A stretch of 28,471 bases of DNA from a virus: the IMG/VR virus record IMGVR_UViG_3300032288_003994, positions 1-28,471 of that record; one strand, given 5' to 3'. Below are positions 1 through 7,038 of the stretch, piece by piece (position 1 is the stretch's first letter; each line of letters starts with the position of its first letter). The notes beneath the pieces were generated by a model. That model was not told the origin of the DNA. It did not search any database and was given only the letters and a program-made list of their open reading frames with translations. The translations under genes and the position numbers were made by a program.

Positions 1-878
1 GATGCGTATAAATTAAAATCTTGATTTATTGTATTAAATGTTCCTGCCGGTGATTCTGTCCAAGGAATATTCATGTTCCAAACTTTTACATCTGACTGTG
101 AAATATCACAATTTGACTCAAAATTAAAAGCGTCTGTATCCCAATAAGGTTCAGGAGTAAATGTGTCATATAATGCTGTCATACCAGATGGGTAAAAAAT
201 AACTGAACTATTACCACTATATCCTATTGTTGAAAAATCAGGTAATTGTCTATCAAGTTCAATTGTTACCGTACTACCTGTTGACGTGTCTCCAGTAATA
301 CCAACAACAACATATGTAAAAACAGGTGAGTTACCACTTAATGGTGTTAATGAGTTTTGAGTAAACAAATTTAAAAACATACCTGGTGTTACAGTTCCAG
401 AAACAGATGGGTTAACTGTTGTTGAAGATATTGTTATAATATTACCTGACATTATTGTCGTATTATCAACAATAAAGTTAGGATTTACTGTATATGCAGA
501 TGTGGTTAAAAGAGTAAAACCGCTAACACTATCACCACTAAAAAATCCTCTTGGTGCTGCAGTATTATAGACATTATCTATATATGAAGCATCAAAAGGA
601 ATACCATAAGTGGCTCCTGACGTTGAATCTAAAAATAGCGGGTATTTAATATTCATTCTATTTCTTTCAGGTACAGGTGCTGGGTTTTGTGAATTATCTT
701 GTGGCATTAAAACATTAAGATCACTTAAATTTAAACCATTTACACAATTATAACAAACCTCACTATCACCCACTTGAAAATACGCAATGTCAAATTTACC
801 TTGTGACATTTTTTTTCTTGCAGAATCTGTAATTTTAGTGTTAATTAAAGCTGCGGTATTTTTAATAATGTATGACAT
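1..878 (-). CDS. Putative virion structural protein, partial (C-terminus outside window)
   Basis: An open frame of 292 codons starts with ATG at 876-878 and runs off the left edge without a stop. The product begins MSYIIKNTAALINTKITDSA and continues with a segment containing YFQVGDSEVCYNC. It is then rich in Thr, Ser, Gly and Asn, with beta-type sequence such as the VVVGITGDTSTGSTVTIELD stretch near residues 205-225. This looks like a phage structural or tail-associated protein, but I cannot name a family. It is the last gene seen of the minus-strand structural run. Its leader carries the coding-strand motif TATTTATA only five bases before the ATG. The gene is real on grounds of length, composition and position; the function is inferred from context only. 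Confidence 0.75.
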   Translation of the reverse strand, partial: MSYIIKNTAALINTKITDSARKKMSQGKFDIAYFQVGDSEVCYNCVNGLNLSDLNVLMPQDNSQNPAPVPERNRMNIKYPLFLDSTSGATYGIPFDASYIDNVYNTAAPRGFFSGDSVSGFTLLTTSAYTVNPNFIVDNTTIMSGNIITISSTTVNPSVSGTVTPGMFLNLFTQNSLTPLSGNSPVFTYVVVGITGDTSTGSTVTIELDRQLPDFSTIGYSGNSSVIFYPSGMTALYDTFTPEPYWDTDAFNFESNCDISQSDVKVWNMNIPWTESPAGTFNTINQDFNLYA

Positions 879-882
879 ATTT

Positions 883-890
883 TATAAATA
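883..890 (-). promoter_or_regulatory. TATTTATA motif upstream of the gene starting at 878
   Basis: The coding (minus) strand reads GTATATTTATAAAAT directly before the ATG. The plus strand is an exact TATAAATA. The same 8-mer recurs in four other intergenic gaps here. It could be a phage late promoter element or part of an AT-rich translation leader. Neither role is proven. Confidence 0.3.
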
Positions 891-904
891 TACTTTTTTA
901 TATT

Positions 905-1555
905 TTATGAAAAACTAGTTACTCCTGTTCTAGTAGATTCAACAATTAGTGGTTGTACTAAATTATTTAAATAAGAACATGTTGTTGGGTTTAATTGTTG
1001 GTTTATAACTGTGACAATATCTTTTAAAGATGCTTGTAATCCGCAACCATTTTGTTCTAAACTAACTGATGGTGTCGTTAATGATTGTGAAATTGTTCCT
1101 ACTATAAATCCTGATCCTGTTATTGATGCCTGATATGTTTGGGTGTATGCACTTGTGTTAACATTTACCCTATTACATGGTATATTTCTAGGATTAGTTG
1201 TTGTGGTTATTGGGCTAGTAGATGGCCCCGTTATTGTTGATGTGCCAGAAGTTAAAAAAGTTATTGTATTAATTTGAGTTGTTGATATAGTAGGTAAATT
1301 TGTTGTAGTATTTCCTGTAACTAAAACATTTATTGGTATATCAAATGTCACCGTTTTTGTTGGTGGTAATGTAGGTATTATTTCTATTTTAAAGTTAGTA
1401 TTTTTTGTTTGTGATCCTAAACTATTTGAGGTTGTTTGACTTGTTTGTGTTAAATTAATAGTATAATTTTGAAAAGTATTTTGTGGCGTTAGTGTTACTG
1501 ATTGTGATGTTGTTAAAAATGGTGTACTTGAATCTTTAACATAAACCGTGTATGT
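905..1555 (-). CDS. C-terminal continuation of the interrupted SprB-type adhesin gene
   Basis: This is the stretch after the in-frame TGA at 1556-1558. It stays in exactly the same frame as the ORF ending there and runs about 216 codons to TAA. The first residues after the TGA, TYTVYVKDSSTPF, complete the SprB-like repeat that the stop cuts in two. The rest is Thr/Ser/Asn-rich beta-type sequence ending in VESTRTGVTSFS. There is no ATG anywhere in this segment; the only alternative start is a GTG at 1349-1351 with no ribosome-binding signal. An independent gene is therefore unlikely. It is either a dead remnant, a read-through extension, or the product of a sequence error. Confidence 0.6.
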   Translation of the reverse strand, partial: TYTVYVKDSSTPFLTTSQSVTLTPQNTFQNYTINLTQTSQTTSNSLGSQTKNTNFKIEIIPTLPPTKTVTFDIPINVLVTGNTTTNLPTISTTQINTITFLTSGTSTITGPSTSPITTTTNPRNIPCNRVNVNTSAYTQTYQASITGSGFIVGTISQSLTTPSVSLEQNGCGLQASLKDIVTVINQQLNPTTCSYLNNLVQPLIVESTRTGVTSFS

Positions 1556-1558
1556 TCA
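1556..1558 (-). other. In-frame TGA interrupting a 540-codon reading frame
   Basis: The coding strand reads GCA GCA TGA ACA TAC, translated Ala-Ala-stop-Thr-Tyr. Sister repeats in this window read LxAGTYx or LTAGNYT at the same place (for example SAGTYYATF and TAGTYSVLV), so glycine is expected and a single GGA-to-TGA change would explain the stop. This is the only TGA ending an open frame among the real genes; the other 20 stops are all TAA. Confidence 0.7.
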
Positions 1559-2524
1559 TGCTGCTAAATTTGTTAGAATATTTGTAGTATAAAAATTAAT
1601 ATTATCTAACGAATAATAATAAGGCGATATTCCTCCTGAAACATTCACAAATATTGTACCATCACTTGATGTTGTACAACTTGGGTTGGTTCTGTCTAAT
1701 ATTAAGTTTAATGGTGGTGATGTACAAACACCTGAAGTTACAGTTAATGTATATCCATTTATACCATTTAATGTCCAAACACCTGTAGGTGGTGGTGTAG
1801 GGTTATTAAATGTAGGTAAACCATAATAAGGTACCCCATATGTTGTCCATCCAGATATTTCCCATCTTGTGTTACCGGTACTGTAGTAAATTAAAAAAGG
1901 GGGTGTTGAACTTGACCATGATGGGTAGTTATTAATGGTATTTGCAGAATAAAAAGTTGTTTGATATATTGTTGATCCCTTTCTATAAGTTAAACATAAA
2001 TTTTCAGGGTATGTTGGTGTTGGTTCGGGTGGTGGTAAACAGTCTTGGCAATTATCGTATGGACCACTATTAATAACCGCAAATTGATTAAAGTATGTTT
2101 GACCCGTATAAAGGGTTGTTCCACTACTTAACCAACAACCTGTTTGAGTTGTTAATTCATATGTTTTACCTGAAGTAAAAATAGAAGGTAAGTCTGCTAA
2201 ATAATAAATCTTAGTACTATCCTTACAGTTTTCAAATTCTTCAATATAAAAACTATCAAACTCAACAGTACATGTTGTTGTTGCACTAAAATCACCATAA
2301 TAATCAACAACGGTTGCGGTATATTCACCAGGACCTAAATTAGTAAGTAAAGTTCCTTTTGATCCATTATCCCAACTAACATTATATGGTGGTGTTCCTC
2401 CCGTTATATATAAAGTAACAAGTCCATTTGTATCATCTGGCGTTGACGCATTTATACTATCACAATCTAAACCTAAAGGAAAGATTGTTATTATATTACA
2501 ACTATTTCCACTTAAAAGACCCAT
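1556..2524 (-). CDS. SprB-repeat adhesin-like tail protein, N-terminal part (stops at in-frame TGA)
   Basis: The product is 322 residues up to the TGA. A first SprB-like module spans about residues 15-88, with TGGTPPYNVSWDNG, LGPGEYTATVVD and a closing Cys. A Cys-rich segment follows at about 95-165 and ends in YDNCQDCLPPPEPTPTYP. A module at about 175-265 contains FLIYYSTGNTRWEISGW and resembles one in the Thr-Pro-rich protein at 5213-7018. A second SprB-like module starts near 278 (NPSCTTSSDGT, VSGGISPYYYS) and is cut by the stop. The ATG at 2524 overlaps the TAA of the upstream gene (TAATG), which supports this start and translational coupling. Likely a virion surface or receptor-binding protein. 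The SprB resemblance is from visible motifs; the role is inferred. Confidence 0.75.
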   Translation of the reverse strand: MGLLSGNSCNIITIFPLGLDCDSINASTPDDTNGLVTLYITGGTPPYNVSWDNGSKGTLLTNLGPGEYTATVVDYYGDFSATTTCTVEFDSFYIEEFENCKDSTKIYYLADLPSIFTSGKTYELTTQTGCWLSSGTTLYTGQTYFNQFAVINSGPYDNCQDCLPPPEPTPTYPENLCLTYRKGSTIYQTTFYSANTINNYPSWSSSTPPFLIYYSTGNTRWEISGWTTYGVPYYGLPTFNNPTPPPTGVWTLNGINGYTLTVTSGVCTSPPLNLILDRTNPSCTTSSDGTIFVNVSGGISPYYYSLDNINFYTTNILTNLAA

Positions 2525-2745
2525 TATATTTCTTTTTTATTAATTATTGTTCTTGTACCACCACTAAATAATAGTATTTCATTTCTGTTTAAAGGAAATC
2601 TATATGTAAACATTAGTTCATCTATTTTTTTAAAACATTCCTCTTGATAGTCGTTTTCAAAAATTTTATGAGGTGTGACTGTAGTTCCATTTGTTTCAAA
2701 CAAATGAATAATTCTTGTATCATTATATATTAATCTCCAAATCAT
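2524..2745 (-). CDS. Small unknown protein, 73 aa
   Basis: The ATG at 2743-2745 overlaps the TAA of the LRR-like gene (TAATG), and its own TAA overlaps the next ATG at 2524 in the same way. A TTG 21 bases upstream is a possible but less likely start. The product begins MIWRLIYNDTRIIHLFE, ends in IINKKEI, and is mixed charged and hydrophobic, unlike the Thr/Asn-rich adhesins around it. No signal peptide, membrane segment or known motif is visible. Its wedging between two adhesin genes with overlaps on both sides suggests co-translation, perhaps as an assembly helper or small structural subunit. I do not recognise the family. Confidence 0.75.
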   Translation of the reverse strand: MIWRLIYNDTRIIHLFETNGTTVTPHKIFENDYQEECFKKIDELMFTYRFPLNRNEILLFSGGTRTIINKKEI

Positions 2746-4013
2746 TATGTGTGTGTTATTGTCCAATTATACGGCGAGTTAGTTAAAAAAGTAATAGCAG
2801 TTAAACCATCATAACCACCAGAGCTTGAATCGGGGGCAGCATTTGTCCCACTAATATCTAATGTTATATTTGACCACCCTGTAGGGTTATATGTTGCATT
2901 TCCACTAAAATCAACAAGTATATGATTTACATCAGATGTTATCATATTGTTATTATTAAAAAGTATTATTGAATTATAAACACTAGCACCACTTAATGGT
3001 TTCATATCAACATAGTTTAAGTCACATCCTTCAAAACCAAGACCAGAATTAGTAAAATCACCAACACTAACCGGAAAAATTACATTAGTTAGTAAGGGGT
3101 TAATTCCACAACCAAATCCGTTTGGTGCTGTAAAATTTGTTATGGGGGTTAAATCTAAAGTTCCTGTTAAATTATTGCTATCTACAAGAAAAAAAACAAA
3201 ATTATTTGTTGTGTTTGGAAATGTAATTGAAGTTAAATTTGAATTTAAACTAACAAAAAATTCCCCTCCTAAACCTGATAGTGGTGTTAAATCTAAATTC
3301 CCGGTTAAATTACAAGAATTTACAAAATAATTATTAAAATTGTTAGTAGATGGTCCATGAGTTATTCCTGTTAAATTTGAATTATATGAAACATCAAAAT
3401 ATCCACCTAATTGATATTTTATGGGTGTTAGATCTAAATTTCCGGTTAAATTACAATAATTTGCAGCATAAGAATCTATGGTTTGTGTGGACGAAAATAA
3501 AACACTTGGCGAATAAGTGATTCCGGTTAAATTTGGATTATATGAAACATCAAAATTTCCAATCACATCATCTGCAGGAATAGATAAGTTACCTGTCAAA
3601 TTACAATTACTTGCATTATATGTATCAACACCAATATTAAGATATGGGTGTGTTATGCCTGTTAAATTAATATTATTATTAATTAAAAAAGTTTGGCTGA
3701 TACTGTTTGAGGAAAAATTAATATTTCCATATATATTATTGTTTTGAAAAAAAACACTATTATATGTTTCGTTAATTTTTTTTGCTTGTATTTTTATATC
3801 CCTAATGTTTGTATCGGCAGAAAACCCCGAATAAGAAAGATTATTACCAGCAATTAATACCGTCTCTAACCCATTATTTATTTTCCATGATACTCTACTA
3901 GTAAAACAACAACCATAACCAAATCCTGGTGTAAAATTGTTAGTTGATCCACTTTTTTGAAAAGTAAAAACGTCAGGTGGTAATCCATTTGATATAGAAA
4001 AGTGTTGTCTCAT
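2745..4013 (-). CDS. LRR-like repeat protein, putative tail adhesin
   Basis: The product is 422 residues starting MRQHFSISNGLPPDVF. At least four tandem units of about 47 residues are visible, starting near residues 134, 184, 232 and 278. Each carries a [CN]NLTGxLxLTPI-type strand followed by FDVSYNSNLTGITxxP, a leucine-rich-repeat-like pattern in which NxNLTGI alternates with CNLTG. Single divergent units lie on either side (NNNINLTGITHP; CDLNYVDMKPLSG). This predicts an elongated solenoid, suitable for binding a ligand. It lies between a fibre-like protein and an interrupted SprB-type protein, so a receptor-binding role on the tail is reasonable. No catalytic motif is seen. The repeat call is direct; the LRR class and the function are inferred. 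Confidence 0.8.
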   Translation of the reverse strand: MRQHFSISNGLPPDVFTFQKSGSTNNFTPGFGYGCCFTSRVSWKINNGLETVLIAGNNLSYSGFSADTNIRDIKIQAKKINETYNSVFFQNNNIYGNINFSSNSISQTFLINNNINLTGITHPYLNIGVDTYNASNCNLTGNLSIPADDVIGNFDVSYNPNLTGITYSPSVLFSSTQTIDSYAANYCNLTGNLDLTPIKYQLGGYFDVSYNSNLTGITHGPSTNNFNNYFVNSCNLTGNLDLTPLSGLGGEFFVSLNSNLTSITFPNTTNNFVFFLVDSNNLTGTLDLTPITNFTAPNGFGCGINPLLTNVIFPVSVGDFTNSGLGFEGCDLNYVDMKPLSGASVYNSIILFNNNNMITSDVNHILVDFSGNATYNPTGWSNITLDISGTNAAPDSSSGGYDGLTAITFLTNSPYNWTITHT

Positions 4014-4025
4014 TAATTAAAATTT

Positions 4026-4901
4026 TTAAACATAATCATTTCCAACAGTCCAAAACATTTTAGTTCCGTTATATGTAAATGATATAATATCAATGGCATT
4101 TGATGTTGATGTTAATAGAATACCTCCGGCACCATTTACGACTCTGTGGTTTGCTGCGGCACCATTTACCGTACCTAAAATAATATTATAATAACCAACA
4201 GATGGTTGATTTATAATTAATGTTCCGTATTCACCATTTCTTACGTTAGTTAAATTTAATGTTGTCGATGCGGTCAATGTAATTTCATAATTTGTACTAA
4301 CACCTGAAACATCCCAATTAATTGTTGATCCGCTACCCGCACCATAGAATGGATTTATTGATGTTATACCTGTCACAGTAAATCCACCACCTGTGTTATA
4401 ATTAAAATTAATATCCCCATTTGTATAAGTCCCTCCAGTAACGAATGTATCTCCAGTTATAGAAACCCCATTTATTGTTATTGATGTTGCACTTATCGTA
4501 TTAGCGCTTAATCCATTTGTAAATGTCGTTGACCCTGTTACTGTCCCACCTGTAAATTCATTACCAGTAATTCCTGTTACAGAAATAGTAAAGTTTCCAT
4601 TATTTCCTGTTATACTAATATTACTACCTTCTGTTAAACCACTTACGGGTAGATTATAATAAGTGGTGGCAGATATTGTATCAGCACTTAATCCGTTTGT
4701 AAATATTGTTGGTCCTGTTACAGTGCCACCAGTAAAAGATGAAGAACCTCCACTAAAAATTGATGATAGTTGTTGTAACTCAGCTTTATATGATGATCCA
4801 TAAATACTCTGTGAGGTATCGGCTGTTGTTACAATATGTATCAACGTTGTTGGTGTTATTGCTGTTGATTGTGCTAAATCTCTACTAGTTAAAGTTGCCA
4901 T
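4026..4901 (-). CDS. Tail-fibre-like structural protein with internal duplication
   Basis: The product is 291 residues starting MATLTSRDLAQSTAITPTTL. An N-terminal region of about 50 residues comes before a duplicated unit: FTGGTVTGPTIFTNGLSADT at about 56-75 and FTGGTVTGSTTFTNGLSANT at about 115-134, each followed by ISAT. The repeats look like a beta-structured fibre shaft. The C-terminal 110 residues (ITLTASTTLNLTNVRNGEYG, then IINQPSVGYYNIILG) look like a compact beta-sandwich tip. The gene has its own 12-base gap to the LRR-like gene and a short leader with AAAAAGAAATG. It is most likely a small tail or head fibre. The exact family is not identified. Confidence 0.75.
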   Translation of the reverse strand: MATLTSRDLAQSTAITPTTLIHIVTTADTSQSIYGSSYKAELQQLSSIFSGGSSSFTGGTVTGPTIFTNGLSADTISATTYYNLPVSGLTEGSNISITGNNGNFTISVTGITGNEFTGGTVTGSTTFTNGLSANTISATSITINGVSITGDTFVTGGTYTNGDINFNYNTGGGFTVTGITSINPFYGAGSGSTINWDVSGVSTNYEITLTASTTLNLTNVRNGEYGTLIINQPSVGYYNIILGTVNGAAANHRVVNGAGGILLTSTSNAIDIISFTYNGTKMFWTVGNDYV

Positions 4902-4926
4902 TTCTTTTTAAAATATATATCTTAGT

Positions 4927-5208
4927 TTATTCAAATTCATATGGAATATTATCCATAAATTCAAAAAGTATTTCGTCTTCAAATTGTTTATAGTGTGAAA
5001 AAGTATCACAATAAATACACCCATTATTGTCAATTATTTTAACAACATATGTTGGGTACGTTTCATATACCGATGGTAATGTAAAACTATATGGTAAAGT
5101 TGTAAATGTATCTATATATTGACATGTACCAAAACAAGTATCACAAACCCATACGTTGTATGGTGATGTTCCTGATGTTATTGAATTTATTGTTACTGTT
5201 GTTGCCAT
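4927..5208 (-). CDS. Small single-module SprB-like protein (paralog C)
   Basis: The product is 93 residues starting MATTVTINSITSGTSPYNVW. One module is visible: SGTSPYNVWVCDTC, then CQYID, a variable loop, and YVVKIIDNNGCIYC. The same arrangement (xSPYxVFxC... CxYI... LxxxDxNGC) is found in the proteins at 8272-8715 and 8734-9024, so the three look like paralogs. The closing xxVxDxNGC is the hallmark of SprB-type repeats in Bacteroidota adhesins. The tail is acidic and aromatic (FEDEILFEFMDNIPYEFE). The ATG lies four bases after the TAA of the upstream Thr-Pro-rich gene. Perhaps a small decorating subunit of the tail adhesins; that is inference. Confidence 0.75.
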   Translation of the reverse strand: MATTVTINSITSGTSPYNVWVCDTCFGTCQYIDTFTTLPYSFTLPSVYETYPTYVVKIIDNNGCIYCDTFSHYKQFEDEILFEFMDNIPYEFE

Positions 5209-5212
5209 AATT

Positions 5213-7018
5213 TTAACAATTTCCGTTTGGTGTACATCTAAATGTTAATTTCCCATTATTATCCACTTCAAATATACTTACAATTCCACTAGCATTTATT
5301 GGTACTTTAATATAGGTATAATTAACAGGTATGGTTAAATTACTGTCTTCATAAATATAAACACCTGTCTGAATTGTAGTCACATTATAGTTAGTATAGA
5401 AAGTAACTGGACCACCAAAATCAGTTAATTCACAAACAGGACAAGATAATGAGTATTCTGCCGATGCTCTCCAAGATGTGGATATAGGAGGCGGTGTTGG
5501 TTCAGGTTTTAAACAATCTAAACATGTACTATAAGTTGTAGCGGTTGTTGCGGTAAATTCATTAACGTTACTTGTAATAAATCCTGGTTGTGGTAAATAA
5601 TTCACGTAGTTTCCTATATAAGTATAACATTGTCCTGAAATTGTTTTTAAAATATCATTTGCAACTATATTAGTTGGTGGGTATGTTGATTGTATTATCA
5701 TAGAATTAGTTGTACAAGATGTGAAAACAAAACTTGTTCCTGATGGGTAAGTTATTGGTGTTGGTAAAACACATTCAGTATCTCCTGTACATGTTGATCC
5801 TGAAACAACGGTCGTTGTTCCTGTAACACAACTAAACGAAATGCTATTTTCTTGTGCACAAATACCAAAACTAGTATCACCTGTTACTGTTAATGTTTCT
5901 GAATTTCCTGAACATCCTGTCCATGTTATTGTACACCCACTATTTGCAGTTATTGTGTAACAATAACAATCAGGTGGTGGTGTAGGTGTAGGTGTTGGGG
6001 TAGGTAAAACACATTCTGTACAACCGCTCGTATATACGTCCAAAATATCAACAATACTTCTATTAGGTGACGAGGTAGTGTTTTGTGTGTATGTTACACA
6101 TTTTATTTGGTTTGATGTACTGTCATGAAAAATCACTAAGAAGGTAGTTCCCGTAGTAACACCACTACCACTATATGTTATAGGTCCATCAACATAGTAT
6201 AACGTACCGTCTTGACAATCAACAAGCTCTTTAACACTTGAACATATAAAGTTTCCACTATCAATAACAAAAGTTACGGTATCTGCTGAAGGTATTACTG
6301 TTACAACAGGTGTAGGGGTTGGTGTAGGTGTTGGGGTTGGAGTTGGTGTAACCACACTAACAACACTAATATCCGCAGTAAAACCAGAACATATATCTGG
6401 AGTAGGTGTAGGTGTAGGTGTTGGGGTTGGAGTTGGAGTTGGGGTTGGTGTTGGAGTTGGTGTTGGTATTAAACATTCTAATAAAACATCAAAGTCTAAC
6501 ATACTACATGGGTCAGGTGTTGGTGTGGGAGTTGGTAGACATGTGCCTTCATAGTAAAAAGTTGAACTAAAGTCTGGACAAACACTATCTGTTGGAAAAG
6601 ACCCAAAAAAGAAAACAGTACCACCTAATCCATCACCTATACACCATCTATTTGTCTCGTAAAAAATATAACCGACATCAGTACCTCCTGTCCAATATGG
6701 TTCTCCATTATAACTACCTATTAATGTGTAAGTACCGTTATAACCGCTAAATGAATCTATTGGTATATCGACACAAACATCTTCACTACAACAATACCCA
6801 CTACATGGTGGATCTAAACAATCGGTAATGGTCACTGCATTTCCATCAAAACTAAAGGGACCAGATGCGGTCACACCTGTAACAATAGTGTAACAACCAT
6901 CAATAATATTAGTATCGCCTGTTATTTCATAGGAACTTAAATAGGCGGTACTATATGACCAACCAGTTGCACTATAAACAATTTGATTGTAACAACAACT
7001 ACTTAATATTATATCCAT
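5213..7018 (-). CDS. Cys-rich, Thr-Pro-linker modular adhesin-like protein
   Basis: The product is 601 residues starting MDIILSSCCYNQIVYSATGW. About 35 cysteines are spread over its length (CCSEDVC, CTEC, CYCYT, CLDCL), near 6 percent. Four Thr-Pro tracts split it into globular modules, at about residues 162-168, 185-207, 224-237 and 339-349. The first module contains YNGTYTLIGSYNGEPYW and RWCIGDGLGG at about 93-133. Later modules end in a CxxC pair before the linker (SGCTECV, STCLDCL). It ends at FRCTPNGNC. No signal peptide is evident. It is the gene directly after the glycosyltransferase, and its Thr-Pro tracts are candidate O-glycosylation sites. A beads-on-a-string virion surface protein is the best guess; the modules are not named with certainty. 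Confidence 0.8.
   Translation of the reverse strand: MDIILSSCCYNQIVYSATGWSYSTAYLSSYEITGDTNIIDGCYTIVTGVTASGPFSFDGNAVTITDCLDPPCSGYCCSEDVCVDIPIDSFSGYNGTYTLIGSYNGEPYWTGGTDVGYIFYETNRWCIGDGLGGTVFFFGSFPTDSVCPDFSSTFYYEGTCLPTPTPTPDPCSMLDFDVLLECLIPTPTPTPTPTPTPTPTPTPTPTPDICSGFTADISVVSVVTPTPTPTPTPTPTPVVTVIPSADTVTFVIDSGNFICSSVKELVDCQDGTLYYVDGPITYSGSGVTTGTTFLVIFHDSTSNQIKCVTYTQNTTSSPNRSIVDILDVYTSGCTECVLPTPTPTPTPPPDCYCYTITANSGCTITWTGCSGNSETLTVTGDTSFGICAQENSISFSCVTGTTTVVSGSTCTGDTECVLPTPITYPSGTSFVFTSCTTNSMIIQSTYPPTNIVANDILKTISGQCYTYIGNYVNYLPQPGFITSNVNEFTATTATTYSTCLDCLKPEPTPPPISTSWRASAEYSLSCPVCELTDFGGPVTFYTNYNVTTIQTGVYIYEDSNLTIPVNYTYIKVPINASGIVSIFEVDNNGKLTFRCTPNGNC
6308..6349 (-). repeat. Thr-Pro tract, 7 dipeptides
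   Basis: Forty-two bases encode seven Thr-Pro units between a Val-Val-containing spacer and the next globular module of the Cys-rich adhesin. Codons vary (ACA, ACT, ACC; CCA, CCT, CCC), so the protein sequence is kept better than the DNA. Confidence 0.85.
6398..6466 (-). repeat. Thr-Pro tract, 11.5 dipeptides
   Basis: Twenty-three codons encode alternating Pro and Thr with mixed synonymous codons. This is the longest linker of the Cys-rich adhesin. Related shorter tracts lie at 6515-6535 and 5972-6004. Confidence 0.85.
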
Positions 7019-7038
7019 TATTTAAAAATAAACTTTTT

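Noticed and set aside
883-890. TATAAATA read as a T4-type late promoter for plus-strand transcription
   Set aside because: No plus-strand gene lies downstream of any copy. If the element is a promoter it must act in the opposite orientation to T4.
905-1351. Independent 148-residue gene starting at GTG 1351
   Set aside because: The frame is continuous with the upstream gene apart from one TGA, the segment has no ATG, and no ribosome-binding signal precedes the GTG.
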